The notes under the pieces: generated by a model
The model's database searches: none
Told to the model about the DNA's origin: nothing
Seen by the model: only the letters and a program-made list of their open reading frames with translations
Shown: positions 1-9,655 of the stretch, piece after piece
How positions within the stretch are numbered: position 1 is the stretch's first letter
Layout of the letters: every line of letters begins with the position of its first letter
Assembly: GCA_004791255.1 (NCBI GenBank)
Contig: SRUQ01000003.1
Location: forward strand, 86,623-150,622
Direction of reading: 5' to 3'
Source: a bacterium M00.F.Ca.ET.205.01.1.1
GTDB lineage: Bacteria > Pseudomonadota > Alphaproteobacteria > Rhizobiales > Rhizobiaceae
DNA: 64,000 nt
Program-made: the position numbers and the translations under genes

Positions 1-765
<765 letters not shown>

Positions 766-962
766 CATTCCTTATGCCCATCTGACAAAGTCAGATGGTC
801 TGTTCTCACTCACGCTTGTTCCGCCCTGACGGGCGGCGCTACGTGGGTGCGGCGCAAAAGCGCCGACGGTCGGTCGACCTTGCGAAGCTTCGCTTCGAAG
901 GCGCCAGGCTAAAAGAACTCCAAAGGCACAAAAACAGCTTCTCGAATAACGTGCGTTTTGCC
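766..962 (+). other. 23S-5S internal transcribed spacer
   Basis: About 200 bases between the two rRNA genes. It holds short inverted repeats, for example CCATCTGAC/GTCAGATGG at 778-798, which probably form the processing stem at the 23S end, and GCGCCG-type stems around 835-900. I see no tRNA and no protein gene in it. Confidence 0.7.
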
Positions 963-1081
963 GACCTGGTGGTTATGGCGGAGCGGCTGCACCCGATCCC
1001 ATTCCGAACTCGGCCGTGAAACGCTCCAGCGCTGATGGTACTTCGTCTCAAGACGCGGGAGAGTAGGTCGCTGCCAGGTCT
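963..1081 (+). rRNA. rrf: 5S ribosomal RNA
   Basis: A sequence of about 118 bases starts GACCTGGTGGTTATGGCGG and ends CGCTGCCAGGTC. The two ends pair (GACCTGG/CCAGGTC) as the 5S terminal stem, and the internal CCCGATCCCATTCCGAAC is the conserved loop of bacterial 5S rRNA. Ends are set by the terminal stem and are accurate to a base or two. Confidence 0.96.
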
Positions 1082-1172
1082 GCTAAATGCACGTTCAATC
1101 TCACATCCAGGTCAAATCGATCCGGATGGAGAGGAATCTTCTCTCTACGAACAGGCCCGCCAACGGGAACAC

Positions 1173-1198
1173 GGGCCGCGAAAGCGGCCCTTTCATTT
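1173..1198 (+). terminator. hairpin terminator after 5S rRNA
   Basis: A 7-bp GC stem (GGGCCGC/GCGGCCC) closes a GAAA loop and is followed by TTTCATTT. The position after 5S and the T-rich tail suggest transcription termination or processing within the rRNA operon before the tRNA. Confidence 0.6.
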
Positions 1199-1297
1199 GG
1201 TGGTGAAAAATATCGCAATTGCCCATCGGGCGATTGCAGAATTAAGCAAGCAAACGCTTGCCTAGTTCGGCAAGCAAACGCGCTTGCCTTGGGTTGA

Positions 1298-1374
<77 letters not shown>

Positions 1375-1379
1375 GATGC

Positions 1380-1408
1380 AAAAACGCCCGCCTCGTGCGG
1401 GCGTTTTT
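1380..1408 (+). terminator. rho-independent terminator of the rRNA operon
   Basis: Inverted repeat AAAAACGCCCGC / GCGGGCGTTTTT around a CTCGT loop, ending in five T residues, directly after the initiator tRNA. It is a strong intrinsic terminator and resembles the two later copies at 1531-1558 and 1681-1708. Confidence 0.88.
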
Positions 1409-1470
1409 GTATCTCGCGCTGTGGTGGCCGGCCGATTTGAGCTGGCATCAGGGGCCCGCTAGGAGGCCAA

Positions 1471-1720
1471 GCCGACGACGCGGGACAAACAACCCAAATC
1501 CTGTCCCCGCAACCAACCTTCCAACTTCTCAAAACGGCCCGCTTCACACGGGCCGTTTGCGTTGGAGGGATACGATCGGCGCTCGACCGTCGATCCGAAT
1601 CAGTCCCCCGTAAACCCAAAGCCCACGACGCGGGACAAACCCCAAAGCATCACACCCCAATCCACATTCTTCATATCTCAAAACGGCCCGCCTCGAGCGG
1701 GCCGTTTGCGTTTTGAGGAG
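1471..1720 (+). repeat. two decayed 150-bp tandem copies of the tRNA tail-terminator unit
   Basis: GACGCGGGACAAAC occurs at 1477-1490 and again at 1627-1640, and the AAAACGGCCCGC hairpin terminator occurs at 1531-1558 and 1681-1708. Both pairs are exactly 150 bp apart, and the first terminator (from 1381) is 150 bp earlier again. The unit starting at 1471 also keeps the last 21 bases of the initiator tRNA (1495-1515 repeats 1354-1374). The second unit has lost the tail. The rest of 1410-1904 shows no gene. Confidence 0.75.
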
Positions 1721-1904
1721 GCTAGAACAGCCTTTCGCAATGTAAGCGTTGCCGACGCTTGAGGCGACCGCGCTGCTAGGTCCAGTTCCCTATGTCCGCC
1801 CTGCTCCGACGAGGCGGTTGCCGAGGAGTGAGCCCGGCGGTATCGCTCTACGGTGAAATCATCAGGGCGATGGCGCCCTACATCGGCGGACCGCAGGCAC
1901 GCAG

Positions 1905-3521
1905 TTGACCAAATCCTCACCGTCCCCGTTCGGCAGTTACGACTACGTCGTCGTTGGCGCAGGTTCCGCCGGCTGCGTGCTTGCCAACCGGCTCTCCGCC
2001 GATCCCCACAACCGGGTGCTGCTCATCGAAGCCGGCGGCAGCGACCGGTATCACTGGGTCAATATCCCGATCGGCTACCTCTTCTGCATGGGCAACCCAC
2101 GCACCGACTGGATGATGAAGACCGAGCCGGAAGCCGGCCTCAACGGACGCAGCCTCAACTATCCGCGCGGCAAGGTGCTCGGCGGCTGCTCATCGATCAA
2201 CGGCATGATCTACATGCGCGGCCAGGCGGCCGACTATGATGGCTGGCGCCAGGCCGGCAATGCCGGCTGGGGCTGGGACGACGTGCTGCCTTACTTCCTC
2301 AAATCGGAAGATTATCATGGCGGCAAGGCCGCCATGCATGGCAGCGGCGGCGAATGGCGGGTCGAACGGCAACGCCTGTCATGGCCGATCCTCGACGCTT
2401 TCCGCGATGCCGCGGTCGAACTCGGCATCCCCTACACTGACGACTTCAATACCGGCACCAATGAGGGCTCGGGCTATTTCGAAGTCAACCAGCGCAACGG
2501 CGTGCGCTGGAACACATCGAAGGCGTTTCTGCGCGGCATTGCGAGGCGCAAGAATCTGCGTGTCGTGCTCGGCGCGGAGACGGAACGGCTTACCTTCGAC
2601 GGCCGACGTGTCACCGGGCTGGTGTTCCGCCATGATGACCGGCTGCATCATGTCCGCGCCGGGCAAACGATCCTAGCGGCCGGCGCCATCAACTCGCCAA
2701 AGATCCTCGAACTCTCGGGCGTCGGCCGGCCGCACCTGCTCTCAGGGATCGGCGTGGACGTGCATCATGCCTTGCCGGGCGTCGGAGAGAATTTGCAGGA
2801 CCATCTGCAAATCCGCACCGTCTTCAAGGTGTCGAATGCGGCGACGCTTAACCAGCGCTACCACAATCTGGTCAGCCGCGCGTCGATGGGGCTGGAATAC
2901 GTGTTGAAGCGCAGCGGACCGTTGTCGATGGCGCCGAGCCAGCTCGGCATCTTCGCCAGGAGCGATCCGCGCCTTGCGACACCCGACCTCGAATACCATG
3001 TGCAGCCGCTGAGCACGGACCGGCTGGGCGAGCCGCTGCATCGCTTCCCGGCGGTGACGGTATCGGTCTGCAATCTGCGCCCGGAAAGCCGGGGCAGCGT
3101 GCATATGGGGTCGTCCGCTGCGCGCGAGGCGGCAAAGATCCGGCCGAACTATCTCTCCACCGCGGGAGATCGCAGCGTCGCCGTCGCTTCGCTTCGTCAT
3201 GTCCGCAGCCTGATGAAGGCACAGGCGGTAGCGCGTTACGCGCCGGAAGAAATGCTGCCCGGCACGCAATACGATAGCGACGAAGACCTGATCCGCAAGG
3301 CCGGCGATATCGGCACGACGATCTTCCATCCGGTCGGCACCTGCAAGATGGGTTCCGACAGCATGGCGGTGGTCGATGACCGGCTGCGCGTTCACGGGCT
3401 CGACGGGCTGCGCGTCGTCGATGCCTCGATCATGCCCACCATCGTGTCGGGCAACACCAACTCGCCGGTGGTGATGATCGCGGAGAAGGCGGCCGAGATG
3501 ATCCTGCAGGATTGCCGCTGA
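1905..3521 (+). CDS. GMC-family FAD oxidoreductase (choline/alcohol dehydrogenase-like)
   Basis: The 538-residue product oxidises an alcohol group with FAD. Residues 15-24 (VVVGAGSAGC) form the dinucleotide-binding P-loop, 92-114 hold the first GMC signature (GGCSSINGMIYMRG), about 261-275 the second (GAINSPKILELSGVG), and FHPVGTCKMG near 474 carries the catalytic His, with GNTNSP near 518 completing the active site. Length is normal for the family. The start is a TTG; no in-frame ATG lies before the FAD motif and the short N-terminus fits relatives. No betB or betI is adjacent, so the substrate (choline, polyethylene glycol, other alcohol) cannot be named. It converges on the LysR gene with only 5 bp between stops. 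Confidence 0.9.
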   Translation: MTKSSPSPFGSYDYVVVGAGSAGCVLANRLSADPHNRVLLIEAGGSDRYHWVNIPIGYLFCMGNPRTDWMMKTEPEAGLNGRSLNYPRGKVLGGCSSINGMIYMRGQAADYDGWRQAGNAGWGWDDVLPYFLKSEDYHGGKAAMHGSGGEWRVERQRLSWPILDAFRDAAVELGIPYTDDFNTGTNEGSGYFEVNQRNGVRWNTSKAFLRGIARRKNLRVVLGAETERLTFDGRRVTGLVFRHDDRLHHVRAGQTILAAGAINSPKILELSGVGRPHLLSGIGVDVHHALPGVGENLQDHLQIRTVFKVSNAATLNQRYHNLVSRASMGLEYVLKRSGPLSMAPSQLGIFARSDPRLATPDLEYHVQPLSTDRLGEPLHRFPAVTVSVCNLRPESRGSVHMGSSAAREAAKIRPNYLSTAGDRSVAVASLRHVRSLMKAQAVARYAPEEMLPGTQYDSDEDLIRKAGDIGTTIFHPVGTCKMGSDSMAVVDDRLRVHGLDGLRVVDASIMPTIVSGNTNSPVVMIAEKAAEMILQDCR

Positions 3522-3526
3522 TGGGC

Positions 3527-4441
3527 TTAGACGCTGAGGCCGCGCGACCGTCTTTTCTCGGCTGATACCAGCAGGTCGACAAAGGCGCGCACCTTGGCGG
3601 GCCGGAAGCGGGCCGGCGGAAACACCGCGTGGATGCCGCCGGTCGGCAAGGTCCAGTCGGCGAATATCCGGACCAGCCGGCCAGCCGCGATATCCTCGTC
3701 GACCGCATAGTCGGGGAATATGCCGAGGCCGATGCCGGCGAGCACACAGGCATAGACCGCCGGGCTCTTGTCGCAGATGACGACGGGATTGAGCTCGGTC
3801 AGCACCGTCTCGCCGTCCCGGGAAAACAGCCATTGGCCGATGCCGCGCAGCTGAGCGTTGCCGACCCAGGCCAGCGATCGCGCCTGGCGCGGGTTCGCGT
3901 CCGCAGGCAGGGTCGCGGCCAAGGCGGGGCTCGCCACCACGACCTGCCCTATGGTTCCCAGGCGCCGCGCCTGGTTGGAGGAATCGGTGAGCCAGCCGAC
4001 CCGGATGCCGAGATCGATCTGTTCATCGACCAGATTGCTGACGGCGTCGTCGAAGATCGCCTCGACGCGCATATGCGGATAGGCGCTGAGATAGCTGGCC
4101 ATGACCGGCGCCACCATCCTGGTGCCGTAGTCGAGCGGCGCCGTCAGCCGCAACGTGCCGGCCGGTTCGGCGGCCCCGTGTGAAATCTCGCCATAGGCGG
4201 CCTCCGCTTCGCGCAGGATGATGACCGCGCGGTCATAGAAGAGGCGACCTTCCTCCGTCGGTGTGACGCGCCGTGTCGTGCGCCGCATCAGCGTCGCGCC
4301 AAGTTCCTCCTCGAGCTTGCCGAGCTGGTGGCTGACCACCGCCTTGGCGACGCCGAGCCTGTCGGCCGCCGCGGTGAACGAACCGGTTTCCATCACCGTC
4401 GTGAAGTAGACGAGGCGGTTGAGGTTCAGCAGCTCGGCCAA
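3527..4441 (-). CDS. LysR-family transcriptional regulator
   Basis: A 304-residue LysR protein: winged helix-turn-helix at about 8-67 (SFTAAADRLGVAKAVVSHQL is the recognition region) and a periplasmic-binding-like effector domain from about 93. The effector domain begins GTLRLTAPLDYG, as in the CrgA/DsdC-like branch that often regulates the divergent gene. The start is 11 bp from a perfect 19-bp palindrome at 4453-4471, so it very likely represses itself and controls the divergent DsbA-like and NAD(P)-binding genes. The effector is not identifiable. Confidence 0.92.
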   Translation of the reverse strand: MAELLNLNRLVYFTTVMETGSFTAAADRLGVAKAVVSHQLGKLEEELGATLMRRTTRRVTPTEEGRLFYDRAVIILREAEAAYGEISHGAAEPAGTLRLTAPLDYGTRMVAPVMASYLSAYPHMRVEAIFDDAVSNLVDEQIDLGIRVGWLTDSSNQARRLGTIGQVVVASPALAATLPADANPRQARSLAWVGNAQLRGIGQWLFSRDGETVLTELNPVVICDKSPAVYACVLAGIGLGIFPDYAVDEDIAAGRLVRIFADWTLPTGGIHAVFPPARFRPAKVRAFVDLLVSAEKRRSRGLSV

Positions 4442-4452
4442 TGGATCGCCTT

Positions 4453-4471
4453 TGTCTGATTTGATCAGACA
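4453..4471. promoter_or_regulatory. perfect palindromic operator of the LysR regulator
   Basis: TGTCTGATTTGATCAGACA has 8-bp perfect arms and a TTG centre. It contains the T-N11-A pattern of LysR boxes and lies between the divergent regulator (start 4441) and the DsbA-like gene (start 4570). Its closeness to the regulator start fits autorepression. Confidence 0.7.
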
Positions 4472-4569
4472 GTTTGTATTATTGTTGCCTATTTATCGCA
4501 AGATCGCCGACTGCCACATACCACCCAGCCTATTCGCGGGCACACGGCGCCAAAGGACGAGCGGCAATC

Positions 4570-5208
4570 ATGAGCAATTCAGACGTGACTTATCTTTTCG
4601 ATCCGCTCTGCGGCTGGTGCTATGGCGCCACCCCGATGCTGGAGAAATTGTCGGCCAGCGGCCTGCATGTCGAACTGTTGCCGACCGGCTTGTTTTCCGG
4701 CGCCGGCGCGCGGCCGATGGACGAAGGGTTCGCCGCCCATGCCTGGGCGAATGACCTTCGCATAGAGCGCCTGACCGGACAGCCCTTTACGCAGGCCTAT
4801 CAGCACAACGTTCTCAATGTTCGCGGCACTCTTCTGGATTCGCATGCCGCCACGCTCGCCATCAGCGCCGCCGGCCTGGAAGACCCCAACCGCCGGCTCA
4901 CCGCGCTCAAAGCTATCCAGCAGGCGCGCTATGTCGATGGCCGCGATATCGTGACCGTCGAAGGCGTGGCTGCGGTTCTTGCCGAGAGCGGCATGGCGGA
5001 TGCCGCGGCACTGCTGAAGGCGCCGACGGAAGGGCTGATGACGGCTCACAGGGAGCTCGTCGGCAGAGGCCGTGCGCTGTTCCAGCGCCTGCATGCCAAT
5101 GGCGTGCCTTCGCTGGCGGTCATCCGCAACGACGCGCCCCGGCTGATCGGCTCGAACGCACTGTTCGGCAGCTTCGACAATCTCGTTGCCCATATCGCGG
5201 CGGCCTGA
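4570..5208 (+). CDS. DsbA-family (FrnE/thioredoxin-fold) cytoplasmic thiol protein
   Basis: The 212-residue product starts at ATG 4570; an upstream in-frame ATG at 4474 would add an unlikely basic leader. The thioredoxin-fold N-terminus carries a redox motif CGWC at residues 14-17 (DPLCGWCYG), as in the FrnE/DsbA branch, followed by the helical insertion typical of DsbA. There is no signal peptide, so it acts in the cytosol, probably as a disulfide isomerase or oxidoreductase. It is 43 bp upstream of, and probably co-transcribed with, an NAD(P)-binding gene under the divergent LysR regulator. Such trios often respond to electrophile or oxidant stress; that is inference. Confidence 0.82.
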   Translation: MSNSDVTYLFDPLCGWCYGATPMLEKLSASGLHVELLPTGLFSGAGARPMDEGFAAHAWANDLRIERLTGQPFTQAYQHNVLNVRGTLLDSHAATLAISAAGLEDPNRRLTALKAIQQARYVDGRDIVTVEGVAAVLAESGMADAAALLKAPTEGLMTAHRELVGRGRALFQRLHANGVPSLAVIRNDAPRLIGSNALFGSFDNLVAHIAAA

Positions 5209-5251
5209 TCCTCCCCACCCACCAGACCCCCAACAGGAAACGGAAGAAGAC

Positions 5252-5863
5252 ATGGCTAAAGTTGCTCTCATTGGCGCCTCGGGCGCCGTCGGTTCGCGTT
5301 TGCTCAAGGAACTGTCCGACCGCGGCCACACGGTCACCGGCATCGCCCGCAGCCCGGAAAAGATAGCGGCGCTGCCCGGCGTGACCGCCAAGAAGGGCGA
5401 CGTCTTCGACCGGCAAGGCCTCGCAGACCTGATCCGCGGCCACGATGTGGTGATCAGCTCGGTGCATTTCCTGGACAGCGATCCCGAGACGCTGATCGCG
5501 GCAGTGCGCGACTCCGGCGTGAAGCGTTATCTCGTCGTCGGCGGTGCGGGCAGCCTTGAAGTCGCACCCGGCAAGCGTCTGGTCGACACGCCGGAATTTC
5601 CCGCGATCTACAAGGGCGAAGCGCAGAAAGGCGCTGATTTCCTCGACAGGCTGAAGACGGTCGGCGACCTCGACTGGACCTTCTTGTCGCCGTCGGCCCT
5701 GTTCGTCCCGGGTGAGCGCACCGGCAAATACCGTATCGGCAAGGACGCGCTTCTGGCCTCGGACAAGGGCAGCAGCATTTCCTTCGAGGACTATGCCATC
5801 GTCATGGTCGACGAGATCGAGAAGCCGGCGCATATCAGGCAGCGCTTCACCGTCGGCTACTGA
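5252..5863 (+). CDS. NAD(P)-binding Rossmann protein (NmrA/YwnB-like atypical SDR)
   Basis: A 203-residue single-domain Rossmann protein. GASGAVG at residues 8-14 is the glycine-rich NAD(P) loop, and DWTFLSPSALFVPGERTGKYR is typical of the BVR-B/NmrA-like atypical short-chain dehydrogenases. The start at 5252 is chosen because GGAAGAAGA precedes it and the Rossmann strand begins at residue 3. These proteins reduce or sense quinones and flavins; a specific substrate cannot be read. It follows the DsbA-like gene in the same direction. Confidence 0.85.
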   Translation: MAKVALIGASGAVGSRLLKELSDRGHTVTGIARSPEKIAALPGVTAKKGDVFDRQGLADLIRGHDVVISSVHFLDSDPETLIAAVRDSGVKRYLVVGGAGSLEVAPGKRLVDTPEFPAIYKGEAQKGADFLDRLKTVGDLDWTFLSPSALFVPGERTGKYRIGKDALLASDKGSSISFEDYAIVMVDEIEKPAHIRQRFTVGY

Positions 5864-6064
5864 TCAGGGACTTCGGCGCCGGCGGCGAAATGGGAATTGG
5901 CGTATCGGTGCTTCGGTACCGGTGCTGCTTCCCTATCGTCGCCGGCACGCCTAACTCTTTGTTTTGACGCAACTCCCTGGGGAAAGCGACGCGCTTTTGC
6001 CGGGACCGCTTCACACTTTTCCTGGAATTGCTCTAATGTCCTCAACCTTGTGAGGGGACTGGTC

Positions 6065-6847
6065 ATGGAGCAAAGCCGGCTGACGAAGAAGGAGCGGCAT
6101 CAGCTCATCCTGTCGGAAGTGCGCCGCTCCGCGTCGATCCGTATTTCCAGGCTCGCCACGCGGCTCGGCGTCGCCGGCGAGACCATCCGTCGCGACCTCA
6201 TCGAGCTTGGCGACGCAGGACTGCTCAACCGGACCTATGGCGGGGCGACGATCTCGCTGGTGACGTCCGAACCGGTCATTGCCGAGCGCCGCCAGACCAT
6301 GATCGAGGAGCGCGCACGGATCGGACGCGGCGCGGCCGGCCTGATCGCGAACGGCCAGATCGTGATGATCGACGGCGGCTCGACCACCTACGAGGTGGCG
6401 CGCAGCCTCTCGCAGATGAGGCGCGACCTGACGGTGATCACCAATTCGATCGGCGTTGCCTCGGTGACCGGGGCCAACCCGAGCTTCAGGGTCATCCTGT
6501 GTCCCGGCACCTATGACAGCCGGGAAGCCAGCGTGCTTGGCGAGGACACGGTCGCGTTCGTCAGGCGCTACAATGCCGATATGGCCGTCATCGGCGCGTC
6601 GAGCCTTTCGGTGGACGGGCCAAGCGACATGATCCCGGGCTCTGTCGCGGTCAAGCGGGCAATGATCGCGCGCGCGCTGTCGACCGCGCTGGTGGTGACC
6701 AACGACAAGTTCGGCCGCAACAGCCTCGAACGCGTCTGCGGGCTTGACGATCTCTCCAGCATCGTCACCGACCGCGAGCCGCAGCCGGCACTGCGGGCTG
6801 TCATCGAAAAGGCTGGACCGAAACTCCACATCTTTAGCGGCGACTGA
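6065..6847 (+). CDS. DeoR/GlpR-family transcriptional regulator
   Basis: A 260-residue DeoR repressor. Residues 8-60 form the winged helix (ISRLATRLGVAGETIRRDL is the recognition helix region), and the C-terminal sugar-phosphate sensor domain (from about 80) contains the IDGGSTTYEVARSL and VITNSIGVAS segments of the DeoRC fold. ATG 6065 is chosen because the family starts immediately before the helix-turn-helix. It faces a 200-bp upstream gap and converges on the polyamine-type transporter operon, sharing a hairpin with it. Its target genes are not evident; the transporter operon next door has its own GntR regulator. Confidence 0.9.
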   Translation: MEQSRLTKKERHQLILSEVRRSASIRISRLATRLGVAGETIRRDLIELGDAGLLNRTYGGATISLVTSEPVIAERRQTMIEERARIGRGAAGLIANGQIVMIDGGSTTYEVARSLSQMRRDLTVITNSIGVASVTGANPSFRVILCPGTYDSREASVLGEDTVAFVRRYNADMAVIGASSLSVDGPSDMIPGSVAVKRAMIARALSTALVVTNDKFGRNSLERVCGLDDLSSIVTDREPQPALRAVIEKAGPKLHIFSGD

Positions 6848-6863
6848 CGGTGCGCCCGTCAGT
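6843..6863. terminator. bidirectional hairpin between convergent genes
   Basis: Perfect 8-bp stem ACTGACGG/CCGTCAGT with a TGCGC loop. It overlaps the stop codon of the DeoR gene and sits 10 bp from the end of the ABC ATPase gene on the other strand. It lacks a long T-run, so termination may be weak. Confidence 0.5.
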
Positions 6864-6872
6864 GTGTCCGGC

Positions 6873-7949
6873 TCAGGCCGGGAACAGGAAGGCCGAAGCT
6901 GGATCGAAAAAGATGCGCTGGCCTGACGCGGAAGGGTCGGCGGGTTCGGCCGCGTCCGAGGTTGGCCTGACGTCGATCTCGTCGCCGCCCGCCGTGCGCG
7001 CCACGACGCGCCGGCGGTCGCCGAAGAAAGCGGTGTCGACGATGTCGACGGCAAGTGCGACGCTTGCCGGTCCCGGCGTCAGGCTCAACGCTTCCGGACG
7101 CACCATCAGCCGGACCTTCTGGCCCTTGTCGAACGGTCTCGTCGCCTTCAGGCCGGTCAGGATCGAGCCGTCGGCCAGGCGCACGGTCGCCGCGCTGGCG
7201 GCGGTTTCCAGATGTTCGGCGGGCAGGAAATTCGAATTGCCGATGAAGCCGGCAACGAACTCGCTGGCCGGCCGGAGATAAAGATCCTCACCGGTGCCGA
7301 TCTGTTCGATGCGCCCTTCCTTGAACAAAGCGATGCGGTCCGAAAGATGCAGCGCCTCCTCCTGGTCGTGGGTGACATAGAGGATAGTGACGCCGGTCTC
7401 GCGGTGGATGCGGCGGATTTCGGCCTGGATTTCCTGGCGCAGCTTCTTGTCGAGCGCCGACAGCGGCTCGTCCATCAGCAGGATCGGCGGATCGTAGGCG
7501 AGCGCCCGAGCCAGCGCCACGCGCTGCTGCTGGCCGCCCGACAGCGCGCCTGGATAGCGGTCGGCGAAGTTTTCGAGGCGCACCAGCGCCAGCATGTCGG
7601 CGACCTTGCGCTTCACCTCGGCATCCGGCCGGCGGCGCACGCGCAGCGGGAAGGCGACGTTCTCGGCGACGCTCAGATGCGGAAACAGCGTGTAGCGCTG
7701 GAAGACCATGCCGATGTTGCGCTTGTGCGACGGCACCGACAGCAGCGATTTTTCCTCCAGCAGCACGTCGCCGGAACTCGGATCCTGGAAACCGGCGATG
7801 GCGTAGAGCGTCGTCGACTTGCCGGAGCCCGACGGCCCGAGGAAAGTCAGGAACTCGCCTTTTGGCACGTCGATGGTGACGTCGTGGACGGCGACGAAGG
7901 CGCCGAACGTCTTTCTCACCGCGCGTATGGACAGGAATGGCTGGGTCAT
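6873..7949 (-). CDS. spermidine/putrescine-type ABC transporter ATPase
   Basis: A 358-residue PotA-like ATPase. Walker A GPSGSGKST is at 38-46, the Q-loop near 84, signature LSGGQ at 136-140, Walker B LLMDEP at 157-162, the H-loop YVTHD at 191-195, and a C-terminal TOBE regulatory domain follows from about 280. It powers uptake through the two permeases encoded just upstream; its start overlaps the preceding permease stop by 4 bp. It is the last gene of the eight-gene operon that starts at 15661. All catalytic motifs are intact. The true substrate is unknown but a small cationic or nitrogenous compound fits the family. Confidence 0.93.
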   Translation of the reverse strand: MTQPFLSIRAVRKTFGAFVAVHDVTIDVPKGEFLTFLGPSGSGKSTTLYAIAGFQDPSSGDVLLEEKSLLSVPSHKRNIGMVFQRYTLFPHLSVAENVAFPLRVRRRPDAEVKRKVADMLALVRLENFADRYPGALSGGQQQRVALARALAYDPPILLMDEPLSALDKKLRQEIQAEIRRIHRETGVTILYVTHDQEEALHLSDRIALFKEGRIEQIGTGEDLYLRPASEFVAGFIGNSNFLPAEHLETAASAATVRLADGSILTGLKATRPFDKGQKVRLMVRPEALSLTPGPASVALAVDIVDTAFFGDRRRVVARTAGGDEIDVRPTSDAAEPADPSASGQRIFFDPASAFLFPA

Positions 7950-8746
7950 CTGGATAGTTTTCTGCGAAGGAGTGCGGTCACGATCATCAGGCACAGAGTG
8001 AGGCCGACAAGCAGGCTGGAGGCGGCGGCGACGACCGGGCTCAGGTCGGCGCGCAGGCTGCCCCAGATCTTGACCGGCAAGGTCTGCAAGGTCGGGCTCG
8101 CCATGAAGATCGCCACCACGACCTCGTCCCAGGAGGCGAGGAAGGCGAAGATGGCGGCCGAGAAGATGCCGATCCTGATCGATGGCAAGGTGATCTTGAG
8201 CCGTGCCTGCAGCGGGCTGGCGCCGCAGACGATGGCCGCGTCCTCGATGGATTTGTCGAAGCCCTCGAGCGCGGCGGTGATCGGAATGATGGCGAAGGGC
8301 AGCGCCAGGATGGTGTGGGCGATGACGAAGCCGATCGTGGTGCCGGCCAAGCCGATGCGTAGGAAGAAGGCATAGATGGCGATAGCGAACACGACCACCG
8401 GCAGCACCATGGGCGTCAACAGCAGCCCGCGCAGGAGCTGCCGTCCGCGAAACTCGCCGCGGACCAGGGCGAAGGAGGCGAACAGGCCGATGACCACGGC
8501 GAGGATGGCGGCCATGGCGGCAATCCTGGCGCTGGTCAGCGCAGCGTCGATCCAGGTCGGATCGGCAAACAGCTGCTCGTACCATTTCAGCGTCCAGCCG
8601 GGCGGCGGAAAGGCCAGCCAGCGCGACGAGCCGAACGACAACAGCACGATGAAGACCACCGGCAGCAGCAGGAAAGCCGCGACCGCGGCCGTGAAGCCGA
8701 CAAGCGCCACGCGCAGCCATCCAAGCCGTTCGTAATCGAGCAGCAT
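7946..8746 (-). CDS. PotC-type ABC transporter permease
   Basis: A 266-residue inner-membrane permease with about six membrane segments. The first is the hydrophobic VALVGFTAAVAAFLLLPVV near residues 14-32. The EAA-type coupling loop (EDAAIVCGASPLQARLKITL) docks to the ATPase, and the length is standard for PotC. It is separated by 1 bp from the preceding permease and overlaps the ATPase gene by 4 bp, so the three are translationally coupled. Confidence 0.92.
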   Translation of the reverse strand: MLLDYERLGWLRVALVGFTAAVAAFLLLPVVFIVLLSFGSSRWLAFPPPGWTLKWYEQLFADPTWIDAALTSARIAAMAAILAVVIGLFASFALVRGEFRGRQLLRGLLLTPMVLPVVVFAIAIYAFFLRIGLAGTTIGFVIAHTILALPFAIIPITAALEGFDKSIEDAAIVCGASPLQARLKITLPSIRIGIFSAAIFAFLASWDEVVVAIFMASPTLQTLPVKIWGSLRADLSPVVAAASSLLVGLTLCLMIVTALLRRKLSR

Positions 8747-8747
8747 G

Positions 8748-9602
8748 TCAGAGCCCTCCGCCGGGGCGCCCGGCGCCGACTAGGCGAAGCTGGATCGCGT
8801 AGAGCGCCATGGTCACGACGAGCAGGACGAAGGCGGCAGCGCTGCCGAGCCCCCAGTTGAGCAGCGACTGCACCGTCTGGGCGATCATTTCGGCCAGCAT
8901 CATGTTGGAGGTGCCTCCAAGCAGCGCGGGCGTGACGAAATAGCCAAGCGACATGACGAAGACCATCAGGCCGCCCGCGGCGATGCCGGGAAGCGACAGC
9001 GGCAGCAGGATGCGGCGGAAGGCCTGGAACGGGCCTGCGCCGCAAAGGGCTGCGGCGCGCAGCGTCATCGGGTCGATGGCGCGCAAGGTGCCGACCAGCG
9101 GCAGTATCATGAAGGGCAGCATGATATAAACCATGCCGATGGTGACGCCGGCCAGATTGTTGATCAGCGGCAGCGGCTCGTGGATGATGCCGAGCCCCAT
9201 CAGCGCCCTGTTGATCACGCCAGTACGCTGCAACAGCACCATCCAGGCATAGGTGCGGGTAAGAAGATTGGTCCACATCGACAGGATGATGATGCCGAAG
9301 ACGATAGAGCCGATGGCAGGCGGCATGATCGCCAGCATCCAGGCGACGGGGAAGGCCACCAGGATGGTGACGGCGGTGACGACTGCGGCGACCAGGAAGG
9401 TGTTGAGGAACACACGCACATAGGTACCGCTGCCGAACAGCGCGGCGTAGTTCTGCAAGCCCGGCTCGGGGTCGGTGACGCTGCGCAGCAGCAAGGCGAC
9501 CACCGGCACGATGAAGAACAGCCCGACCAGGAGCAGGGCCGGCACCGCGCCGCCGCTGCCGGCCGGCAGGCCGGCAAAAGACTGGCGTTTGAAAGCCGTC
9601 AT
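8748..9602 (-). CDS. PotB-type ABC transporter permease
   Basis: A 284-residue permease with six predicted membrane helices and the coupling loop RAAALCGAGPFQAFRRILLP. It pairs with the PotC-type permease encoded 1 bp downstream. The gene lies 53 bp after the substrate-binding-protein gene, and a strong hairpin at 9618-9643 sits in that gap, which probably lowers expression of the permeases relative to the binding protein. Confidence 0.92.
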   Translation of the reverse strand: MTAFKRQSFAGLPAGSGGAVPALLLVGLFFIVPVVALLLRSVTDPEPGLQNYAALFGSGTYVRVFLNTFLVAAVVTAVTILVAFPVAWMLAIMPPAIGSIVFGIIILSMWTNLLTRTYAWMVLLQRTGVINRALMGLGIIHEPLPLINNLAGVTIGMVYIMLPFMILPLVGTLRAIDPMTLRAAALCGAGPFQAFRRILLPLSLPGIAAGGLMVFVMSLGYFVTPALLGGTSNMMLAEMIAQTVQSLLNWGLGSAAAFVLLVVTMALYAIQLRLVGAGRPGGGL

Positions 9603-9617
9603 GAAACGTCCCTTTCA

Positions 9618-9643
9618 AGCGGGGCGCATTGCAGCGCCCCGCT
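9618..9643 (-). terminator. intercistronic hairpin after the substrate-binding-protein gene
   Basis: Perfect 10-bp stem AGCGGGGCGC/GCGCCCCGCT with a six-base loop, between the binding-protein stop and the permease start. It is more likely an mRNA-stabilising or attenuating hairpin than a full terminator, because the transporter genes continue in the same operon. Confidence 0.65.
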
Positions 9644-9655
9644 CTTTTCGTGGCG

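Noticed and set aside
1905..3521. Naming the GMC oxidoreductase betA
   Set aside because: No betaine aldehyde dehydrogenase, betI or choline transporter is adjacent, and GMC sequences do not reveal the substrate.
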